Positions 1-4,718 of a DNA stretch of 6,102 nt are shown in pieces. Made by a program: the position numbers and the translations under genes. The notes below the pieces were generated by a model that saw nothing but the letters and a program-made list of their open reading frames with translations, was not told the DNA's origin and searched no databases. The stretch's first letter is position 1; each line of letters begins with the position of its first letter. This stretch comes from an uncultured beta proteobacterium (lineage in GTDB: Bacteria; Pseudomonadota; Gammaproteobacteria; Burkholderiales; Burkholderiaceae_C): positions 1 through 6,102 of the forward strand of contig CAIQEX010000143.1 of assembly GCA_903870955.1 (NCBI GenBank), read 5' to 3'.

Positions 1-27
1 ATCCTGGTTGTCGTCAAGCCGTTTTAG
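1..27 (+). CDS. Possible last codons of an upstream gene (partial)
   Basis: Frame 1 reads ILVVVKPF and then a TAG stop at 25-27, 12 nt before the next start codon. Such tight spacing fits the end of a preceding same-strand gene in the same operon. Eight codons are too few to recognise a family. Frame 3 is also open through this stretch and runs into the VanZ-like gene, so the reading frame of the upstream gene is not certain. The product is unknown. Confidence 0.25.
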   Translation: MLVVVKPF

Positions 28-39
28 CCTTCGAAGAAG

Positions 40-1134
40 ATGCACAAAACCGCAGCCTCGCCTTTGGCGGTTATTTATGCGGTGTTGATTGTTTATGCCA
101 GTCTGTATCCTTTTGCTGATTGGCGCGATCAGGGCATCGCTGCCTGGGCTTTTTTGCTGGCACCCCGTTCGCCTTACTGGACCGGGTTCGATGTGGTCAT
201 CAATGTCATTGGTTACGTACCGTTTGGCAGCCTGCTGGCGTTGAGTGCGTTGCGCTCGGGACGCACGTCCCGCCCCCTGGTTTTCACTTTCCTCTGCGCC
301 ACATTGCTTTCACTGTGCATGGAAACTTTGCAAAGTTTCTTGCCGGTGCGCGTGGCGTCACGCGAAGATTGGCTGCTGAACACCGCGGGCGCTTGGGGTG
401 GCGCCATCGTCACGTTGCTGCTGGAGCAGATGGGGGCGATTGACCGTTGGAGTCATTTCCGCAAGCGTTGGTTTGTTGCAAACTCGCGCGGCGGCTTGGT
501 CTTGCTGGCGACGTGGCCGTTAGCCCTTTTGTTTCCTGCAGCCGTGCCCTTTGGCGTGGGGCAGATTTTTGAGCGAATTGAGGCGCAAGTTGCCGAGCAA
601 TTTGTCGACACGCCCTTTTCGGATTGGTTACCTGTTCGCGATAGCGGGTTGCAGCCGCTGCTTCCCAGCACTGAGCTGGTGTGCGTGCTGCTCGGCCTGT
701 TGATCCCCTGTTTGCTGGGTTTCTGTGTCATTAGGCCGGGTATACGGCGTTTGCTGTTTGTCCCGGTTTTTATTGGTTTGGGGACGCTTGCAACCGTGCT
801 GTCCGCGCTGCTCAGTTGGGGGCCCGAGCATGCCTGGGCGTGGTTTGATGTGCCTACGCAGGTCGGCCTGGTGGCGGCCCTGATATTGGCAACGCTGCTG
901 TCCTTGGTTCCGACCCGGACCTGCCCGTCCCTGGTGTTGCTGGGACTTGGGATCTATTTAAGTATCTTGAATCAGGCACCCGAAAACCCCTATTTCGCGC
1001 AGACCCTACAAGAGTGGGAGCAAGGCCGTTTCATCCGCTTCAATGGCCTGGCCCAATGGTTGGGATGGAGCTGGCCTTATGCCGTTTTGGGCTATGCCTT
1101 GGTGCTGATCTGGCGACGCGATACAAAAAACTAA
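40..1134 (+). CDS. VanZ-like family multi-spanning inner-membrane protein
   Basis: This is a 364-residue, very hydrophobic protein. Its N-terminal third carries the VanZ-like pattern: a first helix ending in YPF (about 9-25), a helix around FDVVINVIGYVPFG (50-63), then E95, Q98, R104, S107, D110, N114 and G117 spaced as in the family's E-x-x-Q ... R ... S-x-x-D ... N-x-x-G signature. About five or six further helices follow (roughly 150-172, 212-232, 236-258, 274-292, 297-312, 340-358). Simple VanZ proteins are much shorter, about 150-200 residues, so the C-terminal half is an extension I cannot assign. VanZ of enterococci gives low-level teicoplanin resistance by an unknown mechanism. Chromosomal relatives are uncharacterised, so antibiotic resistance should not be inferred. 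The ATG at 40 is preceded by GAAGAAG, a weak ribosome site. The ferredoxin gene follows after 9 nt, suggesting co-transcription. Confidence 0.8.
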   Translation: MHKTAASPLAVIYAVLIVYASLYPFADWRDQGIAAWAFLLAPRSPYWTGFDVVINVIGYVPFGSLLALSALRSGRTSRPLVFTFLCATLLSLCMETLQSFLPVRVASREDWLLNTAGAWGGAIVTLLLEQMGAIDRWSHFRKRWFVANSRGGLVLLATWPLALLFPAAVPFGVGQIFERIEAQVAEQFVDTPFSDWLPVRDSGLQPLLPSTELVCVLLGLLIPCLLGFCVIRPGIRRLLFVPVFIGLGTLATVLSALLSWGPEHAWAWFDVPTQVGLVAALILATLLSLVPTRTCPSLVLLGLGIYLSILNQAPENPYFAQTLQEWEQGRFIRFNGLAQWLGWSWPYAVLGYALVLIWRRDTKN

Positions 1135-1143
1135 AATCGGGGT

Positions 1144-1494
1144 ATGTCTGAAACCCAAACCCCTTCCTCCTCGTACTATGAACGCCACATTTTCTTTTGC
1201 CTGAATGAGCGCAAGAACGGCGAAGCCTGCTGTGCGCAGTTCAAGGCGCAAGAAGCTTTTGACCGTTGCAAGGCGCAGGTGAGAGATGCCAATTTAAGTG
1301 GTCCTGGAAAAGTCCGGGTGAACAAGGCCGGTTGTCTGGATCGTTGTGCTGCGGGTCCTGTGGTGGTGATCTACCCCGAGGCGGTGTGGTACAGCTATGT
1401 GGACAACACCGACATTGATGAAATTGTGGAATCGCATCTTAAAAATGGCAAAGTGGTCGAGCGCTTGTTAACGCCGCCCCACTTAGGGCGATAG
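1144..1494 (+). CDS. Thioredoxin-like [2Fe-2S] ferredoxin
   Basis: This 116-residue soluble protein matches the thioredoxin-fold [2Fe-2S] ferredoxins (Shethna-type; Aquifex Fd and NuoE-like fold). It has the family landmarks: HIFFCLNER (C19), a CCAQF segment (C29/C30), NKAGCLDRC (C64 and C68), then AAGPVVVIYPEAVWY (69-83). By comparison with the family, C19, C30, C64 and C68 should hold the cluster. C29 and C42 are extra cysteines. It probably carries single electrons in the cytoplasm, but the partner is unknown. The length is slightly above the usual 100 or so residues. The ATG at 1144 lies 9 nt after the VanZ-like stop codon, with only GGGG at 1139-1142 as a ribosome site, so translation may be coupled to the gene before it. 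The hydrolase gene begins 3 nt after its stop. Confidence 0.88.
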   Translation: MSETQTPSSSYYERHIFFCLNERKNGEACCAQFKAQEAFDRCKAQVRDANLSGPGKVRVNKAGCLDRCAAGPVVVIYPEAVWYSYVDNTDIDEIVESHLKNGKVVERLLTPPHLGR

Positions 1495-1497
1495 GTC

Positions 1498-2142
1498 ATG
1501 AAAGCATCAACACAGCGCCTGACTCTGACGGGAGTTGCAGGCACCATTGAAGTCGCGGTGGATGAGGCTGAGAAAAGCGTGCCGTTTCGTGGCGTAGCGG
1601 TCATTGCCCATCCGCACCCACTTTTTGGCGGCACGATGGACAACAAGGTGGTGCAGACACTGGCACGCGCCTTTGTTCAGTGTGGTTGGCGTGCCGTGCG
1701 CTTCAACTTCCGCGGCGTGGGTGGCAGCGCCGGTGTTCACGACAATGGCCAAGGTGAGTTGCTGGACTTGCTAGCCGTGGTTCAGGATCAGGCGCCTACG
1801 GGCGCCTTGGCGCTTGCCGGGTTTTCATTTGGTGCCTTTGTCACAAGCCATGCAATTGACACGCTGTGGCAGCAGCGGCAACTCGAAAGATTGGTGCTGG
1901 TGGGCACGGCCGCCAGCCGTTTTAACGTGGCACCGCTGGCGTCTGAGTTGCATCAGCGCACTTTGGTGGTGCATGGCGAAATTGATGACACGGTTCCGTT
2001 GGCCGATGTGATGAACTGGGCGAGGCCACAAAAACTCCCGGTTACCGTCATTCCCGGGGTCGAGCACTTCTTTCATGGACAATTGAACCTGTTGCGCTCA
2101 CTGGTCGCCCGGCATCTGATGAGCGATTTGACCTCTACTTAA
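1498..2142 (+). CDS. Alpha/beta hydrolase, short dienelactone-hydrolase-like family
   Basis: This is a 214-residue cytoplasmic alpha/beta hydrolase of the short COG2945-like type. Visible landmarks in order are AHPHPLFGGTMDNKV (37-51), the oxyanion-side strand RFNFRGVGGSAG (68-79), the nucleophile elbow GFSFGA with S110, the acid loop HGEIDDTVP (D163 or D164), and the catalytic histidine in GVEHFFHG (H190). The Ser-Asp-His triad is complete, so the enzyme should be active as an esterase or related hydrolase. The substrate cannot be told from sequence. There is no signal peptide and no lid domain. The start ATG lies 3 nt after the ferredoxin stop. AGGG at 1485-1488, inside the ferredoxin's last codons, sits 9 nt before it and can serve as ribosome site. 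This layout argues for one transcript and perhaps coupled translation. Confidence 0.85.
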   Translation: MKASTQRLTLTGVAGTIEVAVDEAEKSVPFRGVAVIAHPHPLFGGTMDNKVVQTLARAFVQCGWRAVRFNFRGVGGSAGVHDNGQGELLDLLAVVQDQAPTGALALAGFSFGAFVTSHAIDTLWQQRQLERLVLVGTAASRFNVAPLASELHQRTLVVHGEIDDTVPLADVMNWARPQKLPVTVIPGVEHFFHGQLNLLRSLVARHLMSDLTST

Positions 2143-2156
2143 GTTTTCCTTTCAAC

Positions 2157-2172
2157 GGCTCCCCTGAGAGCC
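2157..2172 (+). other. Small hairpin between hydrolase and carboxypeptidase genes
   Basis: GGCTC (2157-2161) and GAGCC (2168-2172) form a perfect 5-bp stem with a 6-nt loop in the 44-nt gap. No T-run follows, so it is not a normal intrinsic terminator. It would stand 14 nt before the carboxypeptidase start. It could be chance. Confidence 0.3.
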
Positions 2173-2186
2173 TCAATACCAATCCC

Positions 2187-3371
2187 ATGAAATCTTTTAT
2201 CGCCATTGTTCTGGCTGCCCTGAGTTTTACCGTGGCAGCGCAAATGCCACAACCACCAGAGGTCGCAGCGCGTGCCTACATGCTGTTGGACGTCACCGCC
2301 AATCAAATTCTTGCAGCCAAGGACATGGACTCGCCGGTCGAGCCGGCTTCGCTGACCAAGCTAATGACCGCGTATTTGGTTTTTGACGCACTTAAATCCA
2401 AAAAAATCGATCTTAAACAGACCTTCCCGGTCAGTGAACGTGCCTGGAAAATGCCGGGTTCACGCATGTTTATCGACCCCAAGATGCAGGTGCCCGTGGA
2501 GGATTTGATTCAAGGGATGATTGTTCAAAGCGGCAACGACGCCACCATGGCATTGGCGGAGGGGGTCGGCGGCACAGCTGAAAAATTTGTGCAAATGATG
2601 AATGATCAGGCCAAGGCCCTGGGCATGAAAAGCACGGGTTACCGCAATCCTGAAGGTCTGACAGAAGCCGGTCACACCACCACCGCGAGGGATTTGAGTG
2701 TTCTGGCGACCCGCTTGATGTCGGATTTCCCCCAATACGTTGGCTTCTATGCCATCAAGCATTACCGCTATCCGGGCACCCCGGTTTCCAACGACAGCAA
2801 CCGCAATTTGCTGCTTTTCCGTGATCCGACCGTCGATGGACTCAAGACCGGTCACACCGATGCTGCGGGCTATTGCATGATTGCCACTGCCAAGCGGGAT
2901 TTTCCGAATCTGGTCACGGCTGGAGCCGCTGCCGGCACACCGGCCGCCACCGGCAGCCGTCGCCTGTTGTCGATTGTGCTGGGTGCGGAAAGTGAAAATG
3001 CCCGCGCCAACGAGTCGCAAAAGCTGTTGAATTGGGGCTACACCGCGTTTGAGGCCGTCAAGTTGTTCGATGCCGGCCAGGCCGTGGTTACGCCAGCGAT
3101 CTGGAAGGGCACCTCGCCCACTGTCAAATTGGGGCGCTATCAGTCCGTAGTTGTTGCCGTGCCCAACGGTATGGCAGCCAAAGTAAAAACCCAGGTGTTG
3201 CGCAACGACCCTTTGATGGCTCCTGTCACGAAGGGTCAGCAGGTTGCAACTTTGCGGGTTACAGCCGGCGATCAGCCGGTCACGGATGTGCCGCTGTTGG
3301 CGTTGGATGGCGTAGAACAAGCTGGCGTATTGGGTCGGGCTTGGGATGCCATACGCCTGTGGATCCGTTGA
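2187..3371 (+). CDS. dacC: D-alanyl-D-alanine carboxypeptidase, PBP5/PBP6 (DacA/DacC) family
   Basis: This 394-residue penicillin-binding protein should remove the terminal D-alanine from peptidoglycan pentapeptides in the periplasm, which limits cross-linking. A signal peptide covers residues 1-18 (MKSF, a hydrophobic core, then VAA before Q19). The three active-site motifs are intact: S55-L-T-K58 with the nucleophile serine, S115-G-N117, and K220-T-G222 followed by HTDAAGY. A beta-rich C-terminal PBP5 domain spans about 280-375, and the end (LGRAWDAIRLWIR) looks like the amphipathic helix that anchors these enzymes to the inner membrane. The length is close to E. coli PBP5 and PBP6 (about 400). 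The ATG at 2187 is favoured because the signal peptide begins there, although no Shine-Dalgarno sequence is visible just upstream. The dacA and dacC paralogues cannot be told apart from sequence alone. No clear terminator follows, so some transcripts may read into rpsL. Confidence 0.93.
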   Translation: MKSFIAIVLAALSFTVAAQMPQPPEVAARAYMLLDVTANQILAAKDMDSPVEPASLTKLMTAYLVFDALKSKKIDLKQTFPVSERAWKMPGSRMFIDPKMQVPVEDLIQGMIVQSGNDATMALAEGVGGTAEKFVQMMNDQAKALGMKSTGYRNPEGLTEAGHTTTARDLSVLATRLMSDFPQYVGFYAIKHYRYPGTPVSNDSNRNLLLFRDPTVDGLKTGHTDAAGYCMIATAKRDFPNLVTAGAAAGTPAATGSRRLLSIVLGAESENARANESQKLLNWGYTAFEAVKLFDAGQAVVTPAIWKGTSPTVKLGRYQSVVVAVPNGMAAKVKTQVLRNDPLMAPVTKGQQVATLRVTAGDQPVTDVPLLALDGVEQAGVLGRAWDAIRLWIR

Positions 3372-3397
3372 TCATTTCAGACCCTCAATCAAAGGCG

Positions 3398-3426
3398 TTG
3401 CGGGAAAACCCCTGATCTGATACATT
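3398..3426 (+). promoter_or_regulatory. Candidate promoter of the str operon (rpsL)
   Basis: TTGCGG (3398-3403) and TACATT (3421-3426) are separated by exactly 17 nt. The -10 element is preceded by TGA at 3418-3420, an extended -10 of the TGN type. The -10 matches the sigma-70 consensus at 4 of 6 bases and the -35 at 3 of 6, the extended -10 making up for the weak -35. Transcription would start near 3432-3434, giving an rpsL leader of about 90 nt. This is inferred from sequence only. Confidence 0.5.
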
Positions 3427-3432
3427 AGAAGG

Positions 3433-3471
3433 CTTTTCGGAAATTCCGAAGGGATTCACGTTTTCGAAAAG
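3433..3471 (+). promoter_or_regulatory. rpsL leader with two mutually exclusive stems
   Basis: CTTTTCGG (3433-3440) can pair with CCGAAGGG (3446-3453), an 8-bp stem including two G-U pairs with a 5-nt loop. The core is the inverted repeat TTCGGAA / TTCCGAA. The same left arm, CTTTTCG (3433-3439), is also perfectly complementary over 7 bp to CGAAAAG (3465-3471), and TTTTCGAAAA (3461-3470) is itself a palindrome. The first structure would lie right at the predicted mRNA 5' end, where a hairpin often protects the transcript. A switch between the two folds is possible but unproven. Confidence 0.45.
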
Positions 3472-3502
3472 TTATTTTGTAAGAACCAAACGTTTAGGGA
3501 CG

Positions 3503-3517
3503 TTTTTTTTCAGGAGG
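3503..3517 (+). promoter_or_regulatory. T8 tract and strong ribosome binding site of rpsL
   Basis: Eight T's (3503-3510) are followed at once by CAGGAGG, whose AGGAGG (3512-3517) sits 5 nt before the GTG start at 3523. This near-perfect Shine-Dalgarno sequence decides the GTG start. The U-rich run may help ribosomal protein S1 bind. A weak AAACG (3488-3492) / CGTTT (3501-3505) stem stands just before and overlapping the T's, giving a faint terminator-like look. Confidence 0.8.
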
Positions 3518-3522
3518 CATAA

Positions 3523-3900
3523 GTGCCAACCATTAACCAACTAGTGCGCCAGGGGCGCGAGGTCGAGATAGTAAAGTCCAAGAGTCCTGCTATGCAGAAC
3601 TCTCCCCAGCGCCGTGGCGTATGCACCCGTGTGTACACAACGACGCCTAAAAAGCCAAATTCCGCTCTGCGTAAAGTTGCCAAAGTGCGCTTGACCAACG
3701 GTTTTGAGGTGATTTCCTACATCGGCGGCGAAGGCCACAACCTGCAGGAACACAGCGTTGTGCTGGTTCGTGGCGGTCGTGTCAAGGACTTGCCCGGTGT
3801 GCGTTACCACATCGTCCGTGGCTCGCTCGATTTGCAAGGCGTGAAAGACCGCAAGCAATCGCGCTCCAAGTACGGTGCGAAGAAGCCAAAGGCCAAATAA
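3523..3900 (+). CDS. rpsL: 30S ribosomal protein S12
   Basis: This 125-residue protein is unmistakably S12, which lies at the decoding centre of the small ribosomal subunit. The conserved core [14 protein letters not shown] (39-52), [21 protein letters not shown] (57-77, the longest invariant run) and [13 protein letters not shown] (84-96) is intact. K43 and K88 (42 and 87 in mature numbering), the usual sites of streptomycin-resistance changes, are both lysine, so the gene looks streptomycin-sensitive. D89 is the aspartate that RimO methylthiolates in E. coli. The start is GTG rather than ATG, fixed by AGGAGG 5 nt upstream and by the normal protein N-terminus [12 protein letters not shown]. 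Compared with other proteobacteria, the segment before PQRRGVC is slightly unusual: NS (26-27) stands where a cysteine is common. It is the first gene of the str operon. Confidence 0.98.
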   Translation: MPTINQLVRQGREVEIVKSKSPAMQNSPQRRGVCTRVYTTTPKKPNSALRKVAKVRLTNGFEVISYIGGEGHNLQEHSVVLVRGGRVKDLPGVRYHIVRGSLDLQGVKDRKQSRSKYGAKKPKAK

Positions 3901-3962
3901 ATCGGCCCGAAGCCATGGCCCGACGCGCAAGCTGATGGTTCTGGATTCAAATTGAAAAGGTG

Positions 3963-3995
3963 TTTGTTTACTGCGTGGCGCAGTGAATAAACGAA
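3963..3995 (+). promoter_or_regulatory. Bulged hairpin in the rpsL-rpsG spacer, candidate S7 autoregulatory site
   Basis: TTTGTTT (3963-3969) pairs with AAACGAA (3989-3995, one U-G pair) and ACTGCG (3970-3975) pairs with CGCAGT (3979-3984). The result is a 13-bp stem with a TGG loop and a one-sided GAAT bulge (3985-3988). In E. coli, S7 represses its own operon by binding this intercistronic region. The bulge area GTGAATA (3983-3989) equals the run near E. coli 16S rRNA 1371-1377, in the S7-binding part of the 3' major domain. The structure is seen; the S7 role is inferred from position and this resemblance. Confidence 0.5.
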
Positions 3996-3997
3996 GT

Positions 3998-4014
3998 GAC
4001 CCACTGTTCGGGTC
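3998..4014 (+). other. Second hairpin in the rpsL-rpsG spacer
   Basis: GACCC (3998-4002) and GGGTC (4010-4014) form a perfect 5-bp stem with a 7-nt loop, ACTGTTC, just behind the bulged hairpin. CACTG (4002-4006), at the base and in the loop, is complementary to CAGTG (3981-3985) of the preceding hairpin, so a pseudoknot or an alternative fold is conceivable. Confidence 0.4.
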
Positions 4015-4020
4015 GAGTAA

Positions 4021-4047
4021 GTGAGAGTCTTATTGATTAACTCTCGC
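4021..4047 (+). other. Third hairpin in the rpsL-rpsG spacer
   Basis: GTGAGAGT (4021-4028) pairs with ACTCTCGC (4040-4047) over 8 bp, including one U-G pair, with an AT-rich 11-nt loop. It ends 31 nt before the rpsG ribosome site. Just after it, CCTC (4053-4056) could pair with GAGG (4078-4081) of that site, which would mask it. No T-run follows, so it is not a standard terminator. Confidence 0.45.
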
Positions 4048-4077
4048 GGTGTCCTCAAGGATGCCAACTGAAGCAAA

Positions 4078-4083
4078 GAGGTG
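4078..4083 (+). promoter_or_regulatory. Ribosome binding site of rpsG
   Basis: GAGGTG at 4078-4083 lies 5 nt before the ATG at 4089, a good Shine-Dalgarno match that fixes the start of S7. Confidence 0.8.
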
Positions 4084-4088
4084 AAAAA

Positions 4089-4562
4089 ATGCCACGTCGT
4101 CGCGAAGTCCCTAAACGTGAAATCCTGCCGGATCCTAAGTTCGGCAATGTTGAGCTGTCCAAATTCATGAACGTGATCATGGAAGGCGGCAAGAAAGCAG
4201 TTGCAGAACGCATCATTTATGGTGCCCTGGAACTGATTGAGAAGAAGCACCCCGATAAAGACCCTGTCGAGGCATTCAGCGTTGCTATCAATAACGTTAA
4301 ACCCATGGTGGAAGTGAAATCCCGCCGCGTGGGTGGTGCCAACTACCAGGTGCCCGTTGAAGTGCGTCCCGTCCGTCGCTTGGCTTTGTCCATGCGCTGG
4401 ATTAAGGAAGCCGCACGCAAGCGTGGTGAAAAATCCATGGCTCAGCGCTTGGCGAATGAGTTGTTGGAAGCCACCGAAGGCCGGGGCGGCGCCATGAAAA
4501 AGCGTGACGAAGTTCACCGCATGGCTGAAGCCAACAAGGCCTTCTCCCACTTCCGCTTCTAA
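4089..4562 (+). CDS. rpsG: 30S ribosomal protein S7
   Basis: This 157-residue protein is S7, the primary binder that starts assembly of the 3' major domain (head) of the 30S subunit. It contacts the E-site region and the mRNA exit. Diagnostic runs are [19 protein letters not shown] (1-19), [23 protein letters not shown], the central [19 protein letters not shown] with [13 protein letters not shown], and the C-terminal [22 protein letters not shown]. The length is typical for betaproteobacteria. In E. coli this protein is also the translational repressor of the str operon, acting on the spacer just upstream; the same is likely but not shown here. It follows rpsL after an unusually long 188-nt spacer full of hairpins and precedes fusA by 156 nt. 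The basic N-terminus and C-terminal helix are intact, with no truncation. Confidence 0.98.
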   Translation: MPRRREVPKREILPDPKFGNVELSKFMNVIMEGGKKAVAERIIYGALELIEKKHPDKDPVEAFSVAINNVKPMVEVKSRRVGGANYQVPVEVRPVRRLALSMRWIKEAARKRGEKSMAQRLANELLEATEGRGGAMKKRDEVHRMAEANKAFSHFRF

Positions 4563-4575
4563 GAGGCGGTTACTG

Positions 4576-4593
4576 CGCGGCCTTAGTGCCGCG
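4576..4593 (+). other. GC-rich hairpin after rpsG
   Basis: CGCGGC (4576-4581) and GCCGCG (4588-4593) form a perfect 6-bp GC-only stem with loop CTTAGT, starting 14 nt after the rpsG stop codon. It lacks a following T-run, so it is more likely an mRNA-stability or processing element than an intrinsic terminator. That fits fusA needing to be transcribed with rpsG. Confidence 0.45.
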
Positions 4594-4597
4594 TTGC

Positions 4598-4655
4598 ATC
4601 GGCTGACAGAACTTGCACAGGACTGTCATGCTGTTGCGCTAGGCTAGGTGCCGAT
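4598..4655 (+). other. Long-range stem with inner hairpin in the rpsG-fusA spacer
   Basis: ATCGGC (4598-4603) is perfectly complementary to GCCGAT (4650-4655). Nested inside, TGACAG (4604-4609) pairs with CTGTCA (4623-4628) across a 13-nt loop. Together they can form a closed, branched RNA domain of about 58 nt. The inner stem directly abuts the outer one on the 5' side, which favours stacking. The function is unknown. Confidence 0.35.
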
Positions 4656-4674
4656 CGCTACGCCGCGTTGTGCG

Positions 4675-4698
4675 GGTGGCGAATTAAAGAATTCCACC
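4675..4698 (+). other. Hairpin just upstream of the fusA ribosome site
   Basis: GGTGG (4675-4679) pairs with CCACC (4694-4698) and AATT (4682-4685) with AATT (4690-4693), leaving a CG bulge (4680-4681) and loop AAAG. The stem has 9 bp and ends 9 nt before AAGGA, so it leaves the ribosome site free. It may shape access to fusA or protect the mRNA. Confidence 0.4.
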
Positions 4699-4707
4699 AG
4701 ATCAAAC

Positions 4708-4712
4708 AAGGA
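4708..4712 (+). promoter_or_regulatory. Ribosome binding site of fusA
   Basis: AAGGA at 4708-4712 stands 6 nt before the ATG at 4719, which fixes the EF-G start. Confidence 0.75.
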
Positions 4713-4718
4713 TCCATC

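Noticed and set aside
40..1134. Glycopeptide-resistance gene vanZ
   Set aside because: Only the domain is shared. There are no vanHAX or vanRS neighbours, and Gram-negative chromosomal members of this family have no shown resistance role.
2128..2156. Possible promoter for the carboxypeptidase gene: TTGACC, 17 nt, TTCAAC
   Set aside because: The -35 is good (5 of 6) but the -10 matches only 3 of 6 and has no extended element. A chance -35 match is likely, so it is not listed as a feature.
2460..3320. Long open frame (286 codons) on the - strand inside the carboxypeptidase gene
   Set aside because: It lies wholly antisense to a gene with all PBP motifs intact. Its product is rich in His, Gln, Arg and Gly with no recognisable domain, as expected of a codon-bias shadow in GC-rich DNA.
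3433..3510. Intrinsic terminator for the carboxypeptidase gene
   Set aside because: The stems are AU-rich and the stronger one is not followed by a T-run. The T8 tract follows only a weak 5-bp stem and abuts the rpsL ribosome site, so termination there would be odd.
3523..3900. Streptomycin-resistance allele of rpsL
   Set aside because: K43 and K88 are both the ordinary lysine, and the surrounding PKKPNS and RVKDLPG motifs are unchanged.
4061..4084. Mini-ORF MPTEAKR ending in a TGA 4 nt before the rpsG start, reminiscent of a leader peptide
   Set aside because: Its only possible ribosome site (AAGG) directly touches the ATG, too close to work, and seven codons show no regulatory codon run.
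3804..4550. Open frame of 248 codons on the - strand across rpsL, the spacer and rpsG
   Set aside because: It is antisense to two certain ribosomal protein genes, with no family resemblance and no ribosome site of note. It is a shadow frame.
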